NCBI GenBank assembly: GCA_023701205.1
Contig: JAMPXJ010000034.1
Location: forward strand, 1 to 50,337
Direction: 5' to 3'
Source: Oligoflexia bacterium
GTDB taxonomy: Bacteria > Bdellovibrionota > UBA1018
Length of the DNA stretch: 50,337 bases
Below are positions 9,101 to 17,580 of this stretch, in pieces (within the stretch, counting starts at the first letter, position 1; each line of letters begins with the position of its first letter). A program made the position numbers and the translations under genes. Under the pieces are notes generated by a model. The model had not been told where the DNA came from. It searched no databases and saw only the letters and a list, made by a program, of their open reading frames with translations.

Positions 9101-10959
9101 GAGGCAGTCCTCCCCATGAGAAAGCTGGCGCGCTCGGGGACCGTCGCAACGACCAGGGTGATGTCATCGGGGCGATGCCGGGCGGGACCGAAAAATCCGA
9201 GAGCGTGCTCCAGGAACTCCTTGACCGCCTCGCCAGGCCGAAGCCCCGATTTCGCGACCCGCTCTCTCAAGTGCTTGAGCGCGCTGCGGGTGGACAGCCG
9301 CTGTCGATCCGGGAGCCGAGGAGCGAAGAGCCCATCCGTATACCAAAGAAGAACATCCCCCGCCTGAAGCCCGACCGAGTTCTTGGAGAATTTCAGTTCG
9401 GAGTCGAGCCCTAACAAGGAGCCCGGCGCACCCAGCGCCAGAACCTCCGTACCCGCGTCACGCGACAAAAGCGGCGTGCAATGGCCCAAGTTGAGAATTT
9501 CCAGGACTCCGCTTGCCAGGTCCAGCTGGCATGCGACGAGCGACATCGAAATCTGTCCGTGCCCCGCCGCGAGGACCGCCCGATTCATGCGCCGCGCGAG
9601 CTCCTCGAGCGAGAGCTGGCCCAAGCCCCGCGCGTCCTCCATGAAAAGCGTGAAAGCCCCGTGAGCCGCCGCCGTGACCAAGGCGGAGGAAACGCCGTGC
9701 CCCATCACATCGCCCAGCACGATTACCAGGCGATCGCCGATCCGGGCGAAGTTCCACCAGTCGCCCGCGCATTCCGAGGCCGGCGCGTAGGCACCGGCGA
9801 GCCGAAAGTTCGGGTGCTCGAAGCCGGTCGTGGGGAAAAAACGGCTCTGAAGGAGCTGCGCCATCTCAAGCTCCTTTTCCATCCTGGCCTTCTCGGCCGT
9901 CTCCAGCATCAGCGTATCGATCCGATCCGCCATGGCATTGAAGGACTTCGCCAGCGCGACGGACTCATCCCCCGAAGACCCGCGTGTTGCGACCCGCACG
10001 GAGAAGTCCCCTTGGCTCACCTTCCGCGTGGCCTCCGCAAGCTCGGTCAGCCGCTTCGTGATCCGGCGGACCAGGGCCAGCGTCAGGCCCGTCGCCAGGA
10101 AAAAGATGCTCACGCCCAGGATGATCGAGCGCCCCACCAGGGCTTTCGCGGCGGAAAACGCGACCTCCTTCGGGATCACCCGAATCACCAGGAGCCTGCC
10201 CGAGGCGATCTTTTCGTAGCTCACCAATTGCGGGGCCCCCGCGATCGAATACTCCCTCAAGCCGGAGGAGAAGTCGCCCTGCCACAACGCGCGAGCCAAC
10301 GCGTCGATCTCGCGCGCGGGAGACACCGATACGGTACTCGTGCGCGAGACCACGATTCTTCCGACCGGATCGACGACATAGAGCTCGAAGCCCCGGGGAT
10401 CGCGGCGCGCCTCTCCCGGCTGAAGCTCGAGCAGGCAGACATAATAAATCCGGACGCCCGAGGCGTCGCGCGTCCCGCCCCCGAGAGCGATTCGTCCCGG
10501 AAAAGGATGGCCGATCAGGAGCTCGCCCCTGGCGAGCGCCTCGCTGTTCCATCCCAGCTTGGCCAGTTCCGAGGCGAGCTTTTCGTCATCGAAGGTCTCG
10601 CCATAGCTGGCGCTGGCCCGCAGCTCCTCGCCTGTCCCGCGCAGGAATACCAAGGTCGAGACGCCCATAGGCGCGAATCGCTCGCGAAACAGCTCCTTCA
10701 GCGCGGCGGGATCGGTCCCGGGTCCCAGGAGCCTCCCCATCATCGTCGCATTGGAGACCACGCCCTCCAGCTGCTTGGTGAGGGCCGTGACCGCCGCGGT
10801 CGCATGCGCATGATTGTAATCGTAAATGTAGGTAGCCTTGTCCTCCACGATCAGTGAAGTCCCGATGAGCAGGTAGGAGGTCAGACACAGCACGAGCGCG
10901 CCCGTGATCAGCGCGACAACCCGAGTCCGAATCGAGAACAGCCGATCGATACCCCTCAT
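9097..10959 (-). CDS. HAMP-domain SpoIIE-family protein phosphatase (PP2C type)
   Basis: A 620-aa membrane sensor-phosphatase. A first membrane segment (about 12-35) is followed by a large periplasmic sensing region with a double-Cache-like layout, then a second membrane segment (IILGVSIFFLATGLTLAL, about 270-290). A HAMP linker (about 290-345, containing KVSQGDFSVRV and FNAMADRID) leads to the SpoIIE/PP2C domain. Metal-binding motifs are ECAGDWWNF, VLGDVMGHGVSSALV and the C-terminal RPDDITLVVA. Such enzymes dephosphorylate STAS-domain anti-sigma antagonists; a STAS protein is encoded nearby at 12897-13451, a plausible partner. The ATG follows an AAAGG sequence almost directly. Confidence 0.9.
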   Translation of the reverse strand: MRGIDRLFSIRTRVVALITGALVLCLTSYLLIGTSLIVEDKATYIYDYNHAHATAAVTALTKQLEGVVSNATMMGRLLGPGTDPAALKELFRERFAPMGVSTLVFLRGTGEELRASASYGETFDDEKLASELAKLGWNSEALARGELLIGHPFPGRIALGGGTRDASGVRIYYVCLLELQPGEARRDPRGFELYVVDPVGRIVVSRTSTVSVSPAREIDALARALWQGDFSSGLREYSIAGAPQLVSYEKIASGRLLVIRVIPKEVAFSAAKALVGRSIILGVSIFFLATGLTLALVRRITKRLTELAEATRKVSQGDFSVRVATRGSSGDESVALAKSFNAMADRIDTLMLETAEKARMEKELEMAQLLQSRFFPTTGFEHPNFRLAGAYAPASECAGDWWNFARIGDRLVIVLGDVMGHGVSSALVTAAAHGAFTLFMEDARGLGQLSLEELARRMNRAVLAAGHGQISMSLVACQLDLASGVLEILNLGHCTPLLSRDAGTEVLALGAPGSLLGLDSELKFSKNSVGLQAGDVLLWYTDGLFAPRLPDRQRLSTRSALKHLRERVAKSGLRPGEAVKEFLEHALGFFGPARHRPDDITLVVATVPERASFLMGRTAS

Positions 10960-11055
10960 CCTTTCTCTTTTCGGAACGCACCCGAATTATTTGAGGAATG
11001 AGATGAAGAGCCGCGGAAGGTCTCCGATAAGTTCCAAAGGGGGTTCGCACGAGAG

Positions 11056-12909
11056 ATGTCGCAGAGCAGCAAACCCAGTGTCCTTCCCGTTCATGGCGAC
11101 ACGAGAGAACAGCTCTTGAGCGGCCTGTTCATTTCGGTGGGACTGCTTGGGCTGTGGTCTCTGAATCAACCGGATGCCTTGTCTTTTCTCAATGGGAACA
11201 TCACCTGGCTGAACACGCGCCCTGCCCATCGACTGGGAACGATCACTCGAAAATCCGGCCAGGTCCGTCACCGCGCCGCGGACCATCCCGTCTGGTACGA
11301 CCTCGGGGCCCTCGGACAAGGCGTCTCGGCGGGAGATCTCATCTTCACGGGAAACGAATCGTCCGCGCAGCTGGCTTGGGATGGCGGGACCCGCGCTGAA
11401 ATCGGACCCAGTTCACTCATCCAGCTTCAAGATGTCCCCTTCGGGGCGCAACCCGTGGCCAGGCTGACCCAGGGGCGGATCCGTTTTCACTTCAAGGCGA
11501 AAGCCGCGATCCAGCCGATTTCACTCAAGGTCGGCGAACGAGTCGTGCGCCTCGTTCCCGTCATGGGCACTTCCGCGAACGGAACAGCCGAGATCGCCGT
11601 CGACCCGCTGGATTCCCGGCGCTTCACCGTGACACCCGGACGGGTCCCCCTGGACGTGCTTACGGATGACGCCAAAGTCAGGCTCGCCCCCGACCAAGCC
11701 GCGCTGGCGGACTCCGCCGGCGACCTGGTGATGCATCCCCGGCTGATTTCGCTGAGGGGTCCGCGGGATGGAGAGACCGTCCATATCCATCCCGAGCGAC
11801 CCGAGGTCAATTTCAGCTGGAAAGCCGGCTCCTCTGACGGCTCTCGGTTCGTCCGGCTTGAGATCGAAGGCGAAGCTCCCGAAAGCCGCCGGGAGCTTGA
11901 GGTGGAAGCAAAAACCGAAGTCGCCCACGTCAGCCTCCGCGATGGCGCTTATCGCTGGCGGTTGAAAGAGCGGAGCCCATGGCAGTTTTTCAAGGTCCGG
12001 ACGCTTCATCCGCCGCGCATCCTCGGGCCTCAGCCAGGGTCGATCATCGCCCCGGAGGCCAAGAGCGATCAAGCCCGAGTTCCCTTCACGTGGTCACCTC
12101 CCGAGGCGGGACTCCGGCCGAAACTCGAAATCGTGCTCCAGGAATCGCGAAAAGCGCCGGCTTCGCTGCGCGAGAGCGTCCCTCACCCGGCAGGCGAAAT
12201 ATTCGAGCTTGAGCGCGGAAGCTATCTTTGGCGCGTGGGCGTGTTCCGCCCCGGACAAGAGGAGGTCTCCTGGGGCCCGTGGTCCGACTTTAAGATAGGC
12301 GAAATCCTTTCCTCCGTCGAGGCGGCGAAGCTCCCGAGAATCGAGACCCCCGAGGCGGTCGTCAGCACCGAGCTCAAGGAGGACGGCAAGCCGGATCAGC
12401 TCCGGATCCTTATCCGATGGAAGGCCGTGCGGCTGGCCACGAACTACGAGGTCACCATCTTCGACGGCAAGGGAAGTATCCTGGAAAGAAAACCGGTCGG
12501 CGCTCCCACGATGACCTTCGTCGCAGCGGAGAAAGACCTCGCCGGACTCTCCTACGAAGTCGGAGCGGTGCTCGCCTCGGGCAAGATCGTCCGGAGCCAA
12601 AGAACGCCCATCCGGATCGACTTCAGCTCGCCCAGGCTCCTTTATCCGAAAGACGGTGACTCACCGGCCATCGGTGAAAGCGTGACGCTGGCGTGGAAAA
12701 AGACCTCGCTCACGCAGCACTATGAGGTTCAACTCGGAACCCACCCCGAATTCAACCGCCTTCTGGTGAATCAAAGATCCCAGCGCAACTGGACCCACTT
12801 TACGCCCGATGCGGTCGGAACTTACCATTGGCGCGTCCGAAGCATCACGCAGGGACGCAAAAGCGCCTGGAGCGAGACCCGAACGCTCGAAGTGCGTCAG
12901 GCTCCCTGA
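11056..12909 (+). CDS. FecR-domain protein with fibronectin-III-like repeats
   Basis: A 617-aa protein. Residues about 18-36 (LLSGLFISVGLLGLWSLN) are one membrane anchor or uncleaved signal. A FecR domain covers about 55-170, with the typical LGQGVSAGDLIFTGNESSAQL and ARLTQGRIRFHFK. The rest consists of about four Ig/FN3-like modules marked by paired tryptophan segments (FSWKAG..YRWRLKE; FTWSPP..YLWRVGV; IRWKAV..; LAWKKT..YHWRVRS). It is probably a periplasmic or surface-sensing scaffold. FecR here is unlikely to serve iron-dicitrate uptake, as no TonB receptor or ECF sigma gene is adjacent. It is divergent from the SpoIIE phosphatase gene and its last 13 bp overlap the convergent STAS gene. 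Confidence 0.82.
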   Translation: MSQSSKPSVLPVHGDTREQLLSGLFISVGLLGLWSLNQPDALSFLNGNITWLNTRPAHRLGTITRKSGQVRHRAADHPVWYDLGALGQGVSAGDLIFTGNESSAQLAWDGGTRAEIGPSSLIQLQDVPFGAQPVARLTQGRIRFHFKAKAAIQPISLKVGERVVRLVPVMGTSANGTAEIAVDPLDSRRFTVTPGRVPLDVLTDDAKVRLAPDQAALADSAGDLVMHPRLISLRGPRDGETVHIHPERPEVNFSWKAGSSDGSRFVRLEIEGEAPESRRELEVEAKTEVAHVSLRDGAYRWRLKERSPWQFFKVRTLHPPRILGPQPGSIIAPEAKSDQARVPFTWSPPEAGLRPKLEIVLQESRKAPASLRESVPHPAGEIFELERGSYLWRVGVFRPGQEEVSWGPWSDFKIGEILSSVEAAKLPRIETPEAVVSTELKEDGKPDQLRILIRWKAVRLATNYEVTIFDGKGSILERKPVGAPTMTFVAAEKDLAGLSYEVGAVLASGKIVRSQRTPIRIDFSSPRLLYPKDGDSPAIGESVTLAWKKTSLTQHYEVQLGTHPEFNRLLVNQRSQRNWTHFTPDAVGTYHWRVRSITQGRKSAWSETRTLEVRQAP

Positions 12910-13451
12910 GGCCCCGTCGGCGCGCCTCGCCGGAGAAAGCGGAAATAATCCTGCTCGATCTCGTCCATGAGCAGGGGCTCGCCGCAAGTCCCGCACTTTC
13001 GCGCCGGAGGCTCAAAACCCGTCCCCGACCGGACGTCCTCGCAGCCAAGCCTCACCAGGACGCGGGAATCGCACGAAGAACAATAATACGGCAGCTCGAA
13101 GGACTCGACCGCGTTCTCCGGTCGCCCGAGCATCTCCGGCAGCTGGTTAGCCAGATGCAGGAAGGACTCGCTCAGCAGACGGAAGGAACAGGACTCAAAC
13201 TGCGCCTGAATGCGGCTGATGAACTGGATCCACGCGCGAATCCCCGGAGAGTTGACGTAATGGATGCGCCCCAGGTCTAGCGTCAGCGACCGCGCTTCCT
13301 TGCGAACGGCCACGCAATAGTCAGAGACCTTCTTCAGCTCCGAATTCTCATCAAGATCCCCTTCCAGCTCGAGCAGCAGGGTCTTGGCTTCGAAGTCGAG
13401 GTTCGCCAGGATCTTGAGGCGCTCGGTCCTGGAGAGCGTGATCGGCAGCAT
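12897..13451 (-). CDS. STAS-like (anti-sigma antagonist-like) protein with C-terminal zinc ribbon
   Basis: A 184-aa protein. Residues about 20-110 match a STAS fold: a DFEAKTLLLELEGDLDE strand pair, then SLTLDLGRIHYVNSPGIRAW. The Ser in NSPG aligns with the phosphorylatable Ser of SpoIIAA-type antagonists, although the usual preceding Asp is Asn. The C-terminal 65 residues add CSSC and CGTC pairs about 30 residues apart, a probable zinc ribbon. STAS plus zinc ribbon is uncommon and suggests a partner-binding or nucleic-acid-binding extension. Proximity to a SpoIIE phosphatase supports a partner-switching role, which is inference. ATG 13449-13451 is the only sensible start. Confidence 0.7.
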   Translation of the reverse strand: MLPITLSRTERLKILANLDFEAKTLLLELEGDLDENSELKKVSDYCVAVRKEARSLTLDLGRIHYVNSPGIRAWIQFISRIQAQFESCSFRLLSESFLHLANQLPEMLGRPENAVESFELPYYCSSCDSRVLVRLGCEDVRSGTGFEPPARKCGTCGEPLLMDEIEQDYFRFLRRGAPTGPQGA

Positions 13452-13591
13452 ACTCTATCGATATTCTCAACCTGAGCGACGGCTTGTCAATCTGAGCCGG
13501 GAAAATCCCTGCGTGATACCCGAATCTCCAGGTTCGCGAACAACCTTTGTCCCCCTCCGCAATGTCTTCTATGATCGGGAGGGAGGTCGTG

Positions 13592-15229
13592 ATGCCAACG
13601 AATGTGGACGCGCTTGCTGAAGCCTCGCGACGGAGATGGGACGCCATCATCGTGGGGACTGGCATGGGTGGCGCAACCCTCGGCTATGCCTTGGCGAAGG
13701 CCAGAAAAAGCGTTCTGTTCTGTGAAAAGGGCAGGTCGTCCCGATCGACCAGCAGCTTGAAAGGCTGCTACGCGGAGGAACATTTGGCGGCCCTGCCGAA
13801 ATCCCCGGACGTCAGTCCGAGCGCAGCGTTCAGGAATGCGGGCAGGGAGTGGACTGAAATCGATGACCGGACAGGCCGCAGGGTCAAGTCCTCCGTCCCC
13901 TTCATCGGGGCGGGAACCGGCGGTTCGAGCGCGCTTTATGGCATGACCCTGGAGCGTCTCTTTCCGGAGGACTTCGCTCCCGGGAATTGTTTCCCGGACG
14001 CGGGCGGCAGCACGCTTCCGGCGCGCTGGCCCATCGACTATGCGGAACTGGCCCCCTACTACGAACAGGCGGAACGGCTCTTTCGCGTCAGGGGCAGCCC
14101 CGATGTCCTGCGCGGCGGCGATTTTCGTCCTCCGTATCTGGATCCGCCACCGCTTTCGCCGGGCGCGAGCGAGCTGTTCCACTTTCTTGGAAAGAGCGGG
14201 TGCCATCCGTATCGCCTTCCGATGGCGTGCGAATACGTGCAAGACTGCAATGGCTGCCAAGGCTATTTGTGTCCTAGGGAGTGCAAGAATGACGGGGCCC
14301 GCATCTGCCTGGAACCGGCCTTGAAAGAACACGGCGCCAGCCTCCTGGAAGACTGCGCGGTACTCCGGCTGGAGGCGGGAGCCCGTGAGGTAACGGGAGT
14401 CGTGTGCAGGAGCCAGGAGCAAACCTTCACCTTGCGCGGCTCTGTCGTCGTCCTCGCAGCGGGCGCTCTGTTCACACCCGAGATCCTGCTGCGGTCCTCC
14501 TAGGAGATTTGGCCTCAGGGGCTCGCCAATCGATCGGGTCAGGTGGGCAGGAACCTGATGCGGCATTTCGTGGATTTGTATGTGATCAGGCCCAAAACGG
14601 CCGCCGTCCGGAATACGACGTGGAAAGAGCTCGGCTTCAGCGATTACTATCTCTCGCGAGGCGGCAAGCTCGGATCGGTGCAGGGATTCGGCGGGCTCCC
14701 GCCGCCGGCCCACTTGGTGGACAGCTTGGAGCATGACCTGCGCCTGGGCCCCTTGCCCTTCGCCGGCTTTTTTTTCAAACCGGTCAAACCCCTGGTCCGG
14801 CGTTTTTTGGAGACGCGTCTGACCGGTAGTCTTATACTGGCCTCTCTGGTGGAAGACCTGCCTTATGAGGACAATCGCGTGGAACTTGCCGCCGACGGGC
14901 GCCTGCATCTCCGCTATCGTATCCGGCGCACCGAAAGGAAGCGCGTGACGCAGATGCGCAGGCACCTGCGCCGTTTGCTCAAGCCGTATCATCCTCTGTT
15001 GATCAAGCAGGCGGAGAATAACGAGCGGCTCGCCCACGCCTGCGGAACCTGTCGGTTCGGCCTGAACGCTGCCGACAGTGTGCTGGATGGGGATAACCGG
15101 GCCCATGATTTAAGCAATCTCTATGTGATTGACGCCTCCTTCTTCCCCAGCAGCGGTGGGACCAACCCGAGTTTGACCATCGCCGCCAATGCTCTGCGGG
15201 TGGCGGAAAAGATCGCTGCCCGTATCTGA
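13592..15229 (+). pseudogene. GMC-family FAD oxidoreductase interrupted by an in-frame amber codon
   Basis: The reading frame 13592-15229 (545 positions) encodes a GMC oxidoreductase of the cholesterol/long-chain-alcohol oxidase type. It has a FAD-binding GTGMGGATLGYALAKA near residue 14, a Cys-rich CNGCQGYLCPREC region, and a C-terminal HACGTCRFG and DASFFPSSGGTNPSLTIAA. Codon 304 is TAG (14501-14503), between ILLRSS and EIWPQGLANRSGQVGRNL. The family is continuous there, and the frame and amino-acid pattern resume at once, so a single base change or sequencing error explains it best. ATG 13592 is chosen because GGGAGGGAGG lies 5 bp upstream. It heads a tight cassette with two methyltransferases and a dehydrogenase. 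If the stop is real, the product lacks the catalytic His region. Confidence 0.8.
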
Positions 15230-15240
15230 AGGGGGAATCC

Positions 15241-16128
15241 GTGTCCGCTTACCGATGCGTCATTTGCCACTACGAAACCGACCGGCCTGCGCCAAAGGAG
15301 CTCGGTGCCTGCCGTGGCAATACCGACCGATTCCGGGCGCGGCTCCATCACCTTTGGAAGTGTCCTCGTTGCCGCTCCATTCACAATGTGGATCCGGTGG
15401 ACTTCAAGGACATCTACACGGATTACCCCTTGAACAAGCGGCGCCTGGATATCTACGCTCGTGGAACCCTGGGCAACCTGCTTCGGCGCCTTCGCCGCGC
15501 CGGGCTCACGCGACAGGCGTCCATCCTGGACTACGGCTGCGGCAATGGAGTGTTCATCGAATACCTGAAGCGCAACGGGTATGCGCAAGTCGCGGGCTAC
15601 GACCCGTTCGTGGAGGCCTATGCGACGATGCCCCAAGGTCGGTTTGATTGCGTCGTGGTCAATGATGTCATCGAACACGTGGCCGACCCCAGGGAAGTGA
15701 TCCGGGCATGCGCCGGGCTGATCAGCCCGAATGGCCTCCTCTACGTGGGAACCCCCGACTCAGAGCCGGTGGACATGGCGAATCTCGAGCCCCACCTCAT
15801 GAGGCTGCATCAGCCCTTCCACCGCGTGATCATCACGGAAGCGACCTTAGGGACCTTGGCGAAAGTGACGGGCTTCGAGTTGGTTCGCGCCTACCGTCGC
15901 TCCTACATGGATACCTGGATTCCGTTTTCCAACTATCGGTTTCTCGATGAGTTCAGCCGCGCCCTGGATCACGACCTGGACAGGATGCTGCAACCGTCCG
16001 CGGCCAAGATCCTGCTGCGCCGACCGCGACTTTGGTTCTACGCCTATTTCGGTTACTTCTTGCCTTCCACCTTCGAGCCGGCGGTAATTCTGCGCCGGCC
16101 GGCCCTCGCCTCAGGAGAGCATCGATGA
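15241..16128 (+). CDS. Class I SAM-dependent methyltransferase with N-terminal Cys motif
   Basis: A 295-aa methyltransferase. The N-terminus has a CVICHYE and KCPRCRS pair that could bind zinc. The Rossmann core follows with motif I ILDYGCGNGVFIEYLKRNG and the acidic YDPF loop. VVVNDVIEHVADPREVIR and SPNGLLYVGTPD are motifs typical of the Methyltransf_23 (UbiE/CheR-like) group. The start is GTG 15241, with AAGGGGGA 4 bp upstream and 11 bp after the GMC stop. The stop overlaps the next start (ATGA). The substrate is unknown; many relatives act in antibiotic, O-antigen or quinone pathways. Confidence 0.85.
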   Translation: MSAYRCVICHYETDRPAPKELGACRGNTDRFRARLHHLWKCPRCRSIHNVDPVDFKDIYTDYPLNKRRLDIYARGTLGNLLRRLRRAGLTRQASILDYGCGNGVFIEYLKRNGYAQVAGYDPFVEAYATMPQGRFDCVVVNDVIEHVADPREVIRACAGLISPNGLLYVGTPDSEPVDMANLEPHLMRLHQPFHRVIITEATLGTLAKVTGFELVRAYRRSYMDTWIPFSNYRFLDEFSRALDHDLDRMLQPSAAKILLRRPRLWFYAYFGYFLPSTFEPAVILRRPALASGEHR

Positions 16129-16727
16129 AGATGAACAGCATTGAAAAATTTCTGATGAACAGCCCCATCCGAGCGGCGTTCCAGGTTTGGTACGAGGCCC
16201 CCTTACTGGAGCGGCTGGGCGGCCGAACGGAGGGGATGAAGGTACTGGAGGTGGGGTGTGGGCGTGGAGTGGGTACCGAGCAGATTTTTCGTCGTTTCGG
16301 CGCGCAATCCGTGCGCGCCATCGACATCGATCTCGACATGGTGGCCAGGGCCCGCCGCCGCCTGAGCCGATTCGGCCCCGAGCGGCTCACGCAGGAGGTC
16401 GGTGACGTCACGGCCATTGAAGCCGAGGATGCGGCTTTTGACGCCGTTTTCGACTTCGCCATCATTCATCATGTGCCGGTGTGGCAGGATGCGCTGACCG
16501 AGATACACCGGGTACTGAAGCCCGGCGGCCGCTTTTTCTTTCAGGAGGTCACCCGCCACTTCCTGGAGAAGCGGTTCGCCCGCATATTTCTGGAACATCC
16601 CGAAGAGAACCGTTTCAGCGGGCGCGAGTTCGTCGACGAGCTGGAGCGGCAAGGCATCCACGTGGGGAGCAACTGGGTCGAACGGAGCAGCGGCGACTAT
16701 GTCTTTGGCGTGGGCCGCCGCCTCTGA
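16125..16727 (+). CDS. Class I SAM-dependent methyltransferase
   Basis: A 200-aa protein of the Methyltransf_11/25 type. Motif I is KVLEVGCGRGVGTEQIFRRF (about 37-56), followed by AIDIDLDMVARARRR (motif II) and DFAIIHHVPVWQDALTEIHR and VLKPGGRFFFQEV (motifs IV-VI). It starts at ATG 16125, which overlaps the previous stop in ATGA and has AGGAG 8 bp upstream. Its stop shares one base with the next ATG (TGATG). Tight coupling on both sides implies action on the same metabolite as its neighbours. Confidence 0.87.
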   Translation: MKMNSIEKFLMNSPIRAAFQVWYEAPLLERLGGRTEGMKVLEVGCGRGVGTEQIFRRFGAQSVRAIDIDLDMVARARRRLSRFGPERLTQEVGDVTAIEAEDAAFDAVFDFAIIHHVPVWQDALTEIHRVLKPGGRFFFQEVTRHFLEKRFARIFLEHPEENRFSGREFVDELERQGIHVGSNWVERSSGDYVFGVGRRL

Positions 16728-17545
16728 TGGTGACCCTGCGGCTTGAGGAGTTGAAGGGCCATTGGGCGCTGGTGACCGGCGCCTCCTCAGGCATCGGGCG
16801 CGAGTTCGCCGTCCAGCTTGCGGCCGCCGGCGTGAATCTCGCTGTGGTGGCCCGACGCGCCGATCTCCTGAATGCGCTGGCGTCCGAGCTTTCGGAGCGT
16901 CACGGCATTCGGGTGCTCGCCTTGCGGCACGACTTGGCCGAGCCGGGGCAGGCGCGGCGGTTGCGGCAAAGGCTGCAAGACGAAGGGGTGACCCTCAGGC
17001 TCCTGGTGAACAACGCCGCACTGGGACGCTGGGCGCGCTTCGAGGAGACGCCCGCGGAGTCCTATGAGGAGATCATCCACGTCAACGCCGCGGCATTGGT
17101 CAGCCTATGCCGTGAATTCCTGCCCGATCTCAGCGCCCATCCGAGCAGTGGAATCATCAACGTCTCCTCCCCGGCAGCGTACCAGCCGGTGCCTTATATG
17201 GCGGTCTACGCCGCGAGCAAGACTTTTGTCCACAGCTTCAGCCAGGGCCTCCACGCGGAATGGCGGGCTCGCGGCGTGCTGGTCCAGACGCTCGTGCCCG
17301 GGCCGATTTCCACGGAACTGGAAGGAGCGACGGCTGGCAGACGCGCCACCAGGCACCGGTCAACGCCGGACAAACCGGTACGTGCCGCCCTTGCCGGCTT
17401 GGAGGAAGGGGCGACAGTGGTAGTCCACGCCAAAGGCACGTATTGGCAGCGCTTGTTCGCCCTGCTGCCAGCGGGGTTCGTCATCCGTCAAGTCGGAAAG
17501 ATGTTCGCCCGGCCCGATCATGGGAACTTGCTAGACCGATCGTAA
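16727..17545 (+). CDS. Short-chain dehydrogenase/reductase
   Basis: A 272-aa classical SDR. NAD(P)-binding TGASSGIG is near residue 18, NNAALGRWARF near 87, and catalytic Ser (INVSSPAAYQ) and YAASK near 162 give the Ser-Tyr-Lys triad. ARR at the end of the second beta strand favours NADP(H). The C-terminus has a hydrophobic stretch (LFALLPAGFVIRQVGKMF), seen in membrane-associated SDRs acting on lipids or sterols. It ends the GMC-methyltransferase-methyltransferase-SDR cassette, whose two redox and two methylation activities suggest a small tailoring pathway. Confidence 0.88.
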   Translation: MVTLRLEELKGHWALVTGASSGIGREFAVQLAAAGVNLAVVARRADLLNALASELSERHGIRVLALRHDLAEPGQARRLRQRLQDEGVTLRLLVNNAALGRWARFEETPAESYEEIIHVNAAALVSLCREFLPDLSAHPSSGIINVSSPAAYQPVPYMAVYAASKTFVHSFSQGLHAEWRARGVLVQTLVPGPISTELEGATAGRRATRHRSTPDKPVRAALAGLEEGATVVVHAKGTYWQRLFALLPAGFVIRQVGKMFARPDHGNLLDRS

Positions 17546-17580
17546 AGTGGGGGCGAATCGACTCAGGTGACTGGATAAGC

